Positions 54,242 to 64,000 of a DNA stretch of 64,000 nt are shown in pieces; position 1 is the first letter of the stretch, and every line of letters begins with the position of its first letter. The DNA is taken from positions 3,534,001 to 3,598,000 of the forward strand of contig CM037878.1 in assembly GCA_021292165.1 (NCBI GenBank), read 5' to 3'. The translations under genes and the position numbers were made by a program. The DNA is from Shinisaurus crocodilurus. Its lineage: Eukaryota; Chordata; Lepidosauria; Squamata; Shinisauridae. Below the pieces are notes generated by a model. The model did not search any database, was not told the DNA's origin, and saw only the letters and a list, made by a program, of their open reading frames with translations.

Positions 54242-56575
54242 AATGGGAAGCTACAACAGGACCACTCTGGGGGAAAGTGACCATGTTATACTTGAGGGGG
54301 TTGGACTCGATGGCCTTGTAGGCCCCTTCCAACTCTACTTTTCTATGATTCTATGATTCTTGATTCTAACGGAAGCAAAAGCTGAGTGTAGCCAAACACG
54401 TACCCTGGATTTTAGGAAAGCCAATTTTAACAAACTCAGAACAATGATTAGTAAGATCCCATGGCAAGTGACTCTCACGAGAAAGGGAGCCCAGGAGGGG
54501 TGGGAGTTTTTAAAAAAGGAAATTTTAAAGGCACAATTGCAAACAATTCCCACAAGGAAAAAAGGCAGAGGGCAACAGAAGAAGCCAATGTGGCTTCACA
54601 ATAAACTCAAAGATGACCTGAAAACAAAAAAGGACACGTATAGGAAGTGGAAGGAAGGACAGGCTACAGGGGAAGAGTACAGGCAGGTAGCACAGAACTG
54701 CAGGAATAGTGTCAGGAAGGCTAAAGCTGAGAATGAGCTAAGGTTAGCGAGGAATGCTAAAAGCAACAAAAAAGCTTTCTTCAGATACATGCACAGTAAA
54801 AGACAGAAGAAAGAACTGGTGGTTCAACTACGCAATGAGGATGGCAAATTGATAACAGAAGACAAAGAAAAGGCAGAAGTGTTCAATTCCTACTTCGGCT
54901 CGGTCTTCTCCCAAAAGAGGGTCTATGACCCCCCTGGCAAACCTGAAGTGCAGACTGAAGGGGCAGGATTGCAGCTTGAGATTGATAGGCAAATGGTCAA
55001 GGAGCACCTGATTACTCTGAATGAGTTTAAATCTCCAGGGCCTGATGAGCTGCATCCTAGAGTAATAAAGGAACTGGCAGAAGAACTCTCAGAACCACTG
55101 TCTATTATCTTTGAGAAATCATGGAGGACAGGTGAAGTGCCAGACGACTGGAGGAGGGCAAATGTTGTCCCCATCTTCAAAAAGGGCAAGAAGGAGGAAC
55201 CTGGGAACTATAGGCCAGTCAGTCTGACATCAATCCCCGGGAAGATTTTTGAGCAGATTATAAAGAAGTCAGTCTGCAAGCACCTTGAAAACAATGCAGT
55301 GATTACTAGAAGCCAGCATGGATTTGTCAAGAACAAATCCTGTCAGACTAATCTGATCTCATTTTTTGATCGGGTAACCTCCCTTGTGGACTGTGGGAAT
55401 GCTGTGGACATTATATATCTGGACTTCAGCAAAGCTTTCGACAAAGTGCCTCATGATATCCTGATTAGTAAGCTAGCTAAGAGTGGGCTAGATGGAACAA
55501 CTATCAGGTGGATCCACAATTGGCTACAGAATCGGACTCAAAGAGTGCTTATCAATGGTTCCTTCTCAAACTGGGGAGAGGTAACGAGCGGGGTACCACA
55601 GGGCTCGGTCCTGGGCCCGGTGCTCTTCAATATTTTTATTAATGACTTGGATCAGGAGGTACAGGGAATGCTTATCAAATTTGCAGATGACACAAAGTTG
55701 GGTGGAACAGCTAATACTCTGGAAGACAGAAACAAAATTCAAAGTGACCTCGATAGGCTGGAGCGCTGGGCCGAAAACACAGAATGAAATTTAATAGGGA
55801 TAAATGCCAAGTGCTGCACCTAGGGAGAGGAAACCAAATGCAGAGTTACAGAATGGGGGACACTTGGCTCAACAATACTACAAGTGAGAAGGATCTTGGA
55901 ATTGTGGTAGATCACAAACTGAATATGAGCCAGCAATGTGATGTGGCTGCAAAGAAGGCAAATGCAATTTTGGGCTACATTAATAGAAGTATAGCTTCCA
56001 AATCGCGGGAAGTGATAATTCCCCTTTACTCGGCACTGGTTAGGCCTCATCTTGAGTACTGCGTCCAGTTCTGGGCACCTCACTTTAAGAAGGACATAGA
56101 CAAACTGGAGAGGGTTCAGAGGAGGGCAACAAGGATGATAAAGGGACTGGAAACAAGGCCCTATGAGGAGAGACTGAAGGAACTGGGCATGTTTAGCCTT
56201 CAGAAGAGGAGACTGAGGGGAGATATGATCACACTCTTCCAGTATTTGAAGGGATGTCACACAGAGGAGGGCAAAGATCTCTTCTCGTTCATCCCAGTTT
56301 GCAGGACACGGAATAATGGGCTCAAGTTACAGGAACCTAGATTCCACCTAAACATCAGGAAAAATTTCCTGACTGTCAGAGCAATAAGACAATGGAATCA
56401 ACTACCTAGGGAGGTGGTGGGCTCTCCCACTCTGGAGGCATTCAAGGTGCAGCTGGATGGCCATCTGTCAGAGATGCTTTGACCTGGATTCCTGCACTGA
56501 GCAGGGGGTTGGACTCGATGGCCTTGTAGGCCCCTTCCAACTCTACTTTTCTATGATTCTATGATTCTATGACCA
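54242..56575 (+). mobile_element. CR1 LINE, nearly full reverse-transcriptase part
   Basis: It starts around CAGGACCACTCTGGGGGAAA, inside the region that follows the endonuclease domain, and ends with three copies of ATTCTATG. A 65-bp CR1 3' tail (54296-54360) lies inside the 5' part. Confidence 0.92.
54360..56482 (+). pseudogene. CR1 ORF2 reverse transcriptase with one frameshift
   Basis: The first frame (54360-55787, 475 codons) covers the linker after the endonuclease, then SPGPDELHP (about residue 225), NYRPVSLTSIPGK (283-295), motif A YLDFSKAFDKVPHD (353-366), motif B SGVPQGSVLGPVLFN (410-424) and the catalytic FADD (441-444). One base is missing at about 55778 (compare AACAACAGAATG in the 44-kb copy). 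The frame continues at 55784-56482 with NRDKCQVLHLG, the thumb and the [10 protein letters not shown] terminus. No endonuclease domain is present, so the copy is not autonomous. Reverse transcription primed at the target is the known role of this protein. Confidence 0.92.
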
Positions 56576-56925
56576 CGGACAGCTCAGGGTTTGCTTGGCT
56601 GGCTGGAGTGGAGACCACTCCTACTAGAAACATAGGAGGACGTTGTCTCAGAAACAAACTAGCATCAACTGCAGCCTTATATAGGCAGCCACAAAGTGTA
56701 GTGTGGTTGGCGCTACCCCATCTGGAGGAGCTGGCTGGGCTCTTAAAGGGCCCTCACCTGATTCTGCAGACCCAGGCTTCTGCAAGACTAGGGAGATGGA
56801 AGTTTTGCTGGGGGATCTTCCTCTGACTCAGACAATGATGGCAAGTTCATGTGTTCTCTAGCCAAGGGGGCGCTGTTTGCGGCTGTTGCAGTTTTCTCTG
56901 TTTTTATAACTATATCAGTTTTTAT

Positions 56926-57140
56926 TATTTATTTGTTTATTTATTATATTCCATACCCCACATTTTATCCTGCAAGGAACCCAAGGCGGCTTACATAATT
57001 CTCCTCTCCATTTTATCCTCACAACAATCCTGAGAGTTAGGCTGAGAGTCAATGACTAGCTTCATGACCAAATGGGGACTAGAACCCGGATCTCCCGAGT
57101 CCCAGTCCGACACTCTAACCACTACACCACACTGGTTCTT
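56926..57140 (-). mobile_element. tRNA-derived SINE, Sauria type
   Basis: On the minus strand it begins AACCAGTGTGGTGTAGTGG, has a B-box GGTTCTAGTCC, and ends in a TATAA and ATTTATT-type tail. It lies about 350 bp downstream of the young CR1 at 54.2-56.6 kb. Confidence 0.8.
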
Positions 57141-57488
57141 ATGTGCGCTTTACTGTTGCACAATACCTTGGGAGGACTCCTAGCCCTGAAAGACAGCCAA
57201 TAAATATTTTAAATGAATGAATGAATAAAAATATATGAATAAATGAATATATGGGACTGACTGACCTTCTCCTGGAAGAGCACTGTGATCCTCATAGTCA
57301 TGGAGATCTTCTCCTGTAGCCTGAGATGTTTGCGTGTTGGGAGACAGGACACCTTCCCAGTGTAGCTCCTTCACCTTCTACTGGTGAAGCAAGCACAGCA
57401 CAAGCAAGCAAGCACAAGCACAGGCCATTGTATTGGCCAGCAACAGCCACGGAACGGAAGCAAATACAGCTTTTGTTCCACCTCATGG

Positions 57489-57755
57489 GAACATTGGAAG
57501 CTGCCTTATACTGAGTCAGACCATTGGTCTATCTAGCCCAGTATTGTCGACACTGACCGGCAGCAGCGGTTCTCCAGGGTTTCAGGCAGGATTCTTTCCT
57601 GGAGGCCGGGGATCGAACCTGGGCCCTTCCGCATGCAAAGCACGTGCACGTGCTCTATCACACTGAGCTGTGGGCCCTCCCTACAGCACCTCCAAGGAGG
57701 TCACCCACCCAAGTACTAACCAGGCCCAACCCAGCTTAGCTTCCAAGATCAGGCC
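57489..57755 (-). mobile_element. Chimeric 5S rRNA-tRNA SINE or two abutting SINEs
   Basis: On the minus strand, 57755-57681 matches the 3' half of 5S rRNA (GGAAGCTAAGC, CCTGGTTAGTACTTGG, GGTGCTGTAG). It joins almost directly a tRNA-like unit with A-box CAGCTCAGTG and B-box GGTTCGATCCC, then the body CTGGAGAACCGCTGCTGCC and TGACTCAGTATAAGGCAGC. The other copies of this tRNA-type SINE in the window lack the 5S head. Confidence 0.65.
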
Positions 57756-58001
57756 TGGAGACCATCTAGCTGTGAGTCCTGCAAGACCTGGTCCCTGCTT
57801 CGCTGGCTCATCACACCTGGCCAGGGAGGGTGGGGCCTGACTGACTCCAGCTACAAAAGCTGCTGCTGCTGAAGGTGCCTGGAGACCATCTAGCTGTGAG
57901 TCCTGCAGGACCTGGTCCCTGCTTCCCTGCTTCATCACACCTGGCCAGGGAGGGTGGTGCCCGACTGACTCCAGCTACAAAGGCTGCTGCTGCTCCTGCC
58001 T
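57754..58001 (+). repeat. Tandem duplication, 124-bp unit
   Basis: TGGAGACCATCTAGCTGTGA through CCAGCTACAAAAGCTGCTGC occurs twice, 124 bp apart, with a few substitutions. It abuts the 5S part of the chimeric SINE. Confidence 0.8.
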
Positions 58002-58079
58002 TTGTTTGTTTGTTTGTTTGTTTGTTGGCATCTGTAATTATTTCTGTTGTGTTTTTTTTGAATATTTAGTGTTTTTTTA

Positions 58080-58290
58080 ATATTTTTTAACTTGTATTGC
58101 TGTTCTTATATTCTGAAGATTATTATTTTTTAAATACTATATTCAGTGTTCCTTGATGTTTTGTGTTCATGTCTTTCAGATTGTGAGCCTGAGGGCAGGG
58201 ACTGTCTTATTATTAATTTGTGTAAGCCGCTCTGAGAGCCTTTTCTGGCTGAAGAGCGGGGTATAAAGGAAATAAATAAATAAATAAATA
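58080..58290 (+). mobile_element. LINE 3' tail (L2-like)
   Basis: TGTGAGCCTGAGGGCAGGGA, GTAAGCCGCTCTGAGAGCC and GGGGTATAAAGGAAATAAA end in an AATA microsatellite, as in L2-related 3' ends. Confidence 0.55.
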
Positions 58291-58299
58291 AAATCAGAC

Positions 58300-59440
58300 A
58301 AGATCAGGCTGTTCAGGCCTAAGATCAGGCTACCTCCTGGCTTGGCCCCCGGGCTTCTCCCCCGGCAGTCAACTAAGTACTGTAAGTTTTAAAAGCAAAA
58401 GTTGGCCCTCTGTCTGCTTCTCTACCATAGCTCCAGTTATTTCATGGGGGGGGGGGAAGGAAAGACACTTGCGTTACCCTGTCTGTGGCATCATTTGAAG
58501 GTCCCATTTTGATCAACTTTCACCAGATAATTTGGGCGTGTGGGAAATTCAGAGGCTGGCCCTTGCTTGGATACTGAAGTAACAGGGGAGTCCACCAGAG
58601 GTCAGTGTATCCTTGCGCGGAACGCAGCAGAGGAGGGTGCCAGAAAGGTGTCGGGGAGGGAGGGAGGGGGGGGCGCTCTGCCTCCACCGACACAGACTGG
58701 ATACGCTAACAGGCAGGCAGATTTTCTGCCCATGCCATCAGAAAGAGATATAAAAGGCATCTTACTAACCATGCCACGCTGGCTGGCTGTGATGGGAGTT
58801 GTAGTCGAACACATCCGAAAGCTGCCTTAAGCAGTTCGTGCATCAGTTCACGCTGCAGAAGCCGTCTCCCAGCCGCCTCCTTCCTCAGTGGCTCGCCGAA
58901 TCGCAGCCCCGATGCTAATCTTGCCCTCGTTTCCATGTCTGGGGATGTTCTTTCGCTTTGTGTCTCTGGCAGTAACTAATCCCCACTGCTTCCACACACA
59001 CACATAATGTAAGCTGATCTCCCGAAACCCAGAGGTAGCCCACACGTTCCAGCGGCATGACCTCATGGTAGCCACATGGGGGGCCTTCCTGAAACACTTC
59101 GCTTTGTGATGCTGGAGCTGGGGAGGGGGCTGTGTGCAGGCAGCACAAATACAAACACCATGAGGTCACATCTTCCATCCAAACCATAACTGGAATCAGG
59201 CGCCTGGACGCGAAGGGACTCAAGAGAACATGAAACAGCCTGATCAGTTTTTCCAGTGCTACCCCCAATGCACCATGCATCAAATGGGCTTTCTTGAGGG
59301 TGGGGGGGGGGAGGAGAAACGATGGGCAGGGGAGGGGGAGGCGATGCAGCTAAGAAGGAAAGAATGAGGAAAGGATCCCAGCACAGGCCCCCCCAGTTGC
59401 ATTACGCACTCAAAGTCTCATCCAGGGGTTGGAGATGAAG
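58300..59440. other. Unassigned intergenic sequence
   Basis: It has G runs near 58450 and 58665 and a half-MITE scrap near 58778-58826. No gene was seen. Confidence 0.4.
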
Positions 59441-59451
59441 CAGGTCTCAAC

Positions 59452-59907
59452 CAGGGCCGGATTAAGATAGGGGCTATTGGAGCTGCAGCTCCAGGCCCCT
59501 ACCATAAAATAGGCCCACAGCCGACTCTGCGAGATGCAGATGCCCTGTCTGTCCGGCTCGGGAGAGCCAAAGCCACTCCGGTAAGGTAAGGTGGTTGCCC
59601 GCGCACGCGCCTGCCTCTGACCCGGTTCTCACGGCCTGGTGGCAGGACTGGCGCGCCGGCGGCGGCCCAGCAGGGAAGCAGCAGCGTGCGCAGCTCTTGC
59701 TGGGCGCCGACGGACTCCCCTGGGTCAGCCTTCCCCAAGTGGGTGCCCACCAGTGGTGTTGCACTACAACTCCCATCATGCTGGCTGGGGGTGATGGGGG
59801 CTACAGTCCAGTTCACCTGGAGGGCGCCAGGTTGGGGGAGGCTGGCCGGGGGTGGGTGGGGACAAAATCCTCAGCACCAGGCCCATAATGGTCTTAATCC
59901 GGCCATG
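59452..59907. mobile_element. hAT element, CAGGGCCGGATTAA family
   Basis: The ends are CAGGGCCGGATTAAGATAGG and GTCTTAATCCGGCCATG (one base changed), with a perfect GTCTCAAC duplication (59444-59451 and 59908-59915). A palindromic MITE is nested at 59726. Confidence 0.9.
59726..59844. mobile_element. Palindromic MITE inside a hAT element
   Basis: A CAGCCTTCCCCAAG...GGGGGAGGCTG palindrome nested in the element at 59452-59907. Confidence 0.7.
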
Positions 59908-60126
59908 GTCTCAACGAGGCCTCATCTGCCACACTCGCTAAGAAGGGCAACGCATCTTGACACTCAGGCAAAAAAAAAAAAGGCCACCTTGGCAGAAAGC
60001 CGCTGCAAGAGCATCTAGTGAAGAGCAGGCGACGACTCTCTCTCGTGCCTCTTGTTCATTTCCTCAGAGGCAGGCATCCAAGCTGCACCGCCACGGGGGC
60101 CGAGTTTGCAGTCCTGGAAGAGGGGG

Positions 60127-60174
60127 GAGGAGGAGGAGGAGGAGGAGGAGGAGGAGGAGGAGGAGGAGGAGGAG
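60127..60174. repeat. GGA trinucleotide array
   Basis: About 16 GGA units; it gives spurious poly-Gly, poly-Arg and poly-Ser frames. Confidence 0.95.
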
Positions 60175-60768
60175 AGGAAGAAGAACCCCCCCCCAGAAAC
60201 CGCCAGACACCTAGGCAGAGGTGTGTGATGAGAGGCCCTCTGGGCAGAGCCAGGCTTAGAGGCGGACGAGCTGGGCACTCCCCCACGGCGCCACACTGAA
60301 GGGGGCTCCAAGCTGGGCTTGGCGGCTTGGTGTTTGCTGAGTGTACTGTCTGCAGTGAGCTAGAGCCAACAAAAGCAGTATTGGGCTTTCACCATTTCCC
60401 TCCAGAGCTCTACAGGTTGTTTGGGTGCTAACTAAAAAAAAAAAAAAGAGCTTCCATCAGTTAGGTTTAGATATGTTCCTTTTTCAATTTCCAATTTTCC
60501 AGATAGAAATCAGCAGGGCACGGTTTTACTTTGAAGCAGCGATACCAAGTGCTATCAGAATTACAAATACTATATACCGGACTATAGATGATAATAGAAG
60601 GCAGCGTCAGCTGTCCGGGGGGGCGTTCCTCACTCGGGACGCTATTTATCCCAGGGCTGGCTCTGCCGATGGGGAAACGGGTGAGGAGGAAGCAGCCAAA
60701 GCCTAAATATTGCTAGTCTGCCTTGTTTAAACAAAAGGGATTTCGTTGAAATTAATTGGTAATAAAAT

Positions 60769-61570
60769 TAATTTTAAGAACACATTTCCCGAGAGCAAAG
60801 TTGCCAAGTGCTTGTCAATCATTTCAGTGCATTTGCACTGGAAAGCAGAAGCAGATTTTTTTTTAAAGCTGAAACAAATTTGCTCTCCCAAATTATCTAA
60901 ATTTGCCTTCATAAATTCATCAGATATTCTCTAAATGTTCCAGTTTCTGCTAAATATTCACTGGATGTTTGGCATCGGTATTTCAAAACAGAAGAGAAAA
61001 TATTCTCAGGTGCCTGAAAAAATTTTTCATTGTGCCCAATGCATTTCAGAAAGGACTTTCCTTCCTTAGGGACTGTAACTGAAATATCATTGCAAAACAT
61101 TATTCATGGTTTAAAACACTCCTAAAATCTGAAAACATGTATAAAAAGTTACAAGAAATAATATACTCAAATGAATCCATAATTTATAAGCCATAACCAT
61201 AACAGATTTTTTTTTTTGCTTTGGGTTATATTAGATAAAAGTTCTAATTTATTGCCTTTACTTAATGATATATTAAATTGCACCCACATTTTGAAATAAA
61301 AAAGCTTCCCCCTTTCACTCCAGCATGGCCAACTGGGGAATGCTGGGAGTTGTAGGACTTTTTTGCTGTATAAACATGCATAGGATTGCACTCCTAGTAA
61401 TGTATGTCTGCCATTGACATGATTTCTGCAGACAAAAATGTTGTAGCATGATTGCTATGTAGATCGTACATAGCTTTAAAAAAAAATCTGCTTCTGCTTT
61501 CCAGTGTAAATGCACTGAAATGATTGACAAGCACTTGGCAACTTTGCTCTCGGGAAATGTGTTCTTAAAA
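60769..61570. repeat. Long inverted repeat, about 100-bp arms
   Basis: 60769-60870 (TTCCCGAGAGCAAAGTTGCC, TTGTCAATCATTTCAGTGCA, GGAAAGCAGAAGCAGA) recurs inverted at 61471-61570 with few changes. The 600-bp spacer is AT-rich and contains a half MITE (61321-61401). Family unknown. Confidence 0.75.
61321..61401. mobile_element. Half palindromic MITE, GGCGCAATCC family
   Basis: One arm only (GGGAATGCTGGGAGTTGTAG to CATGCATAGGATTGCACTCC). It interrupts the spacer of the long inverted repeat at 60769-61570. Confidence 0.6.
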
Positions 61571-62314
61571 TGGCTTTGGCTACCTACAAAGATGCACAAA
61601 TTTAAGTTCAAGGATCAGCTTTCTAGTAGGGTTTCTACTAGTTTCTCTCAGTTTCTCATCTTTCCAATTCTAAATTTGGTTCTTCTCGAACTTGGAGAAT
61701 TTCTCCAGTCTTATGTTCGGTTCATCCCAAACATTGAGAATTTCTTTTAAAAAAATGTTTGCATGAAAATTCATAAGCATGATTGTGTACATTTCCCCTA
61801 ATACATCATTTTTTGTATGCATTTTTGCCTAATATACCTACCCATATTTGCAAGCAATTCTGCTAATACAATGGGTTTTTAAATGTTATTTTTGCGAATA
61901 TGTGAATTTTTGTATGCATTTTTTTTTTTTTTGCTTAGAGAACCCCATTGCAAAATTCTGAGAAGCGCACATTTCGAAGGATAACTGAATTTCAGTTTGC
62001 ATAGTGGTTTGAAAGTACAAAATTAGATATAGTACTTCTCCCACATCCCTACGGATCAGATGGCATAACTTCCGGACAGCTTTGAGGGCAGGAATCTCAT
62101 AAATCAGAAATTCATCAGAGTTTCCTGCATTGTCTTGCAAAACCACGTCTCTGCTGCTAATGCAAGGCTCCCGGCAAGTAAACCCCAAATTTTCAGGGCT
62201 TTTAAATGACTGAATAATAGAAGCCGAGCCTCCTTCATAGAAAACACTCTGCTGTGGATTAAAAGCTTCCAAGTTAATCATTTCCCCTTTGCTCCCATTC
62301 ATAACACACACACA

Positions 62315-62347
<33 letters not shown>

Positions 62348-62840
62348 CGGCCCACAAGCATCACAGTCTGGCTGGTCGAGACCATCTTTCCATCCATCAG
62401 CAGTTGATGGATTAATGCAGCTGAAAGGTTCCTTACAATGGCTTATCCCTTCTCCCTCTGGCTATGTGCTTTGAAAACCTTTCACGGCTCAGTGTGCCAA
62501 GAAATCTCTCCCCCCCCCCGCTGCGATCCCAGTATCGTAGTCAAAACGCTGGCAGCAAGACCCCCACGCTAGCGACGTTGCAGGGGTCGGCAGCAACCAC
62601 ACAGTCTAATTCTTAGCAGCTGGACAAGGCACAAAAGCAGCTCTGTGCAGGGGTACTTTTTTTCTGCTGTACAAAAAAAGAAAAAAAGAATGCATTCCAG
62701 AAGGGTATATTTCTTTCTTTTCTACAGGCCTCCGCTACTATATCCAGGGAGTCTTTCCCTAGCTGGACAGCTGACGGGAAGGGACAGATGATCTCAAGCA
62801 GAGTTGCTGGGTTCCAGGGCTTGGATGGAAGTTTCAGGGA
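61571..62840. other. AT-rich and then unique sequence
   Basis: 61620-62000 is AT-rich with short ATGCATTTTTG-like repeats. 62050-62300 is balanced non-repetitive sequence that might be a conserved non-coding element. No coding exon was recognised. Confidence 0.4.
62304..62347. repeat. CA microsatellite
   Basis: About 21 CA units with one TA interruption. Similar shorter runs are at 13200, 19620 and 53998. Confidence 0.95.
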
Positions 62841-62844
62841 GTTC

Positions 62845-63030
62845 CAGGGAGCGTCCGTCGCTCATTAAAAACCTGGTTGTTCAGGCGGGAATATGGGGTG
62901 GGTTAAGATTTTTTATATTGTTTTAAATGTATTTTATTGTTTTTATTCTGTGTACATCGCCCAGGGTGGCTGGTTGCCGGCCAGATGGGCGATAAATAAA
63001 TATTAATAAATAATAATAATAATAGTCTGA
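62845..63030 (+). mobile_element. L2 LINE 3' end
   Basis: AAAAACCTGGTTGTTCAGGC, GGGAATATGGGGTGGGTTA and GTACATCGCCCAGGGTGGC are the L2 C-terminus and 3' UTR, followed by an ATAAT microsatellite tail. Confidence 0.8.
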
Positions 63031-63179
63031 TGGGGAAGGAGCAAAATCTCAGGGCGAGGAGCGAGAGTCAAGGGAGGAGGCTGCCTGTTCTCAGTTTGGA
63101 TTTCGAGCTTCTGCTTTTCACTCCGTGACCCCGTGCCTGCACCCCTTGTCCAGCAGGCCCAGCCATCAGCCAGAAGGCA

Positions 63180-63331
63180 CACAGAGCAAGCGAGACAAAA
63201 GGAAGTCCTTTTTCACACAGCGCACAGTTAAACTGTGGGATTCGCGAAAACAAGGTGTGGTGATGGCTGGCCGCTAACTTGGATGGCTTTAAAAGGGGAT
63301 GAGGCAAACTCATGGTGGATAAGGCTATCAG
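63180..63331 (+). mobile_element. CR1-type LINE fragment, target of hAT copy 4
   Basis: AAAAGGAAGTCCTTTTTCAC, AAACTGTGGGATTCGC and TGGCTTTAAAAGGGGATGAG, GATAAGGCTATCAG match a CR1-related 3' end; the hAT begins directly after CTATCAG. Confidence 0.65.
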
Positions 63332-64000
63332 CAGGGATGGGGACTCGGACTCGAGGACTCGACTTGTGAGTCGGACTGAGTCCCCCCTCTGACTCGACTC
63401 GGACTCGAGTCTCAATATTTTTAATGGGACTCGAGACTCGACTCGGGACTCGAGACCAAGGACTCGTCGTCAACATCCCTGGGCTGTTGACGAGTCTTCT
63501 GGCTGTGCCAGAAGGAGCGCGATCACCGGTGAAGAGCGCATGGAAGCGAGGCGCGCCGCTGCTCGGCCACTATGGACAGCTACCAGGAGCGCAGCCCCAA
63601 CGATGTGTTGAGATTTATTTTGATTGATGTGTTGTTGTGGGGGGTTAGGGTTAGGGTTAGGGTCAGACATTTTGGGTTTGGCTGCCTCCGCCTGCCTGTT
63701 TGGGGTTCCCAGCCTCCTCTGCCTGCCTGGTCTCTTCTTGACCTGTTCAGCAGTTGAATTGTCCAAGACAAAGGCCTCTGCCTGCCTGCTTTGGGGTTCC
63801 CTGCCTCCTCTGCCTGCCTGGTTTTTTGGGGTTTGTCTGCCTGGTCTGTTCTTGCCAAAATCAGTTGCAGAATTTTGAAATAAAAAGGCACACTTGTGCC
63901 TAGAATTTATTTAAGCCACACATCTGAAGTAGCCTTATTTTGTTGGGGGGAAAAACCACTGATTTTAATAGGGACTCGAGGAGTCAGCTTTGGGAGTGAC
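63332..64000. mobile_element. hAT element with GACTCG-rich ends, copy 4 (cut by window end)
   Basis: It starts CAGGGATGGGGACTCGG inside a CR1-type fragment, and has a 150-bp terminal module closed by CATCCCTG at 63481. It then has sequence matching the transposase region of copy 2 and a TTAGGG triplet repeat, and runs off the window still in the right GACTCG region. Confidence 0.85.

Noticed and set aside
60015..60311. Frames with poly-Gly, poly-Arg or poly-Ser around the GGA array
   Set aside because: They come from reading one trinucleotide array in different frames.

Overview
This is vertebrate nuclear DNA, almost certainly from a squamate reptile (lizard or snake). It is intron-rich and gene-poor. 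It carries tRNA-derived SINEs of the Sauria type, several CR1 and L2 LINE copies, some L1, and very many hAT-type DNA transposons and palindromic MITEs. There is no sign of bacterial or viral gene organisation.

The only host gene I can support is a claudin on the + strand, best matched to claudin-1 (CLDN1). Three coding exons are present with correct splice sites and phases: exon 2 at 23394-23558 (165 bp), exon 3 at 25377-25461 (85 bp) and exon 4 at 27841-28006. Together they encode about the last 138 residues, from just before transmembrane segment 2 to the C-terminal PDZ ligand KDYV. A 3' UTR follows, with a candidate poly(A) signal at 29634. Exon 1 (residues 1 to about 74) was not found, so intron 1 probably extends beyond the left edge and exceeds 23 kb.

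Region by region: 1-23393 is intron 1 of CLDN1, made of nested repeats, including a 2.77 kb hAT element (11347-14115), Sauria-type SINEs, palindromes, a 358-bp direct duplication (16347 and 20918) and an inverted-arm element that ends about 45 bp before exon 2. 23394-29660 is the claudin gene body, with a perfect 79-bp inverted repeat in intron 2. 29660-64000 is downstream intergenic DNA: old and young CR1 copies (29.9, 44.4, 52.6, 54.2 kb), an L2 (42.3 kb), a gammaretrovirus-like solo LTR (38.4 kb), an L1 tail (47.7 kb), and four copies of a hAT family with GACTCG-rich ends (5.7, 31.6, 46.2, 63.3 kb), one of which keeps a transposase C-terminus.

I did not find a new multi-gene system. The unusual content is mobile-element biology: hAT families verifiable by 8-bp target-site duplications, including one insertion with its empty site preserved in cis; 5S-rRNA-derived chimeric SINEs; possible hammerhead-ribozyme remnants next to a splice site; and a templated insertion left by error-prone repair.
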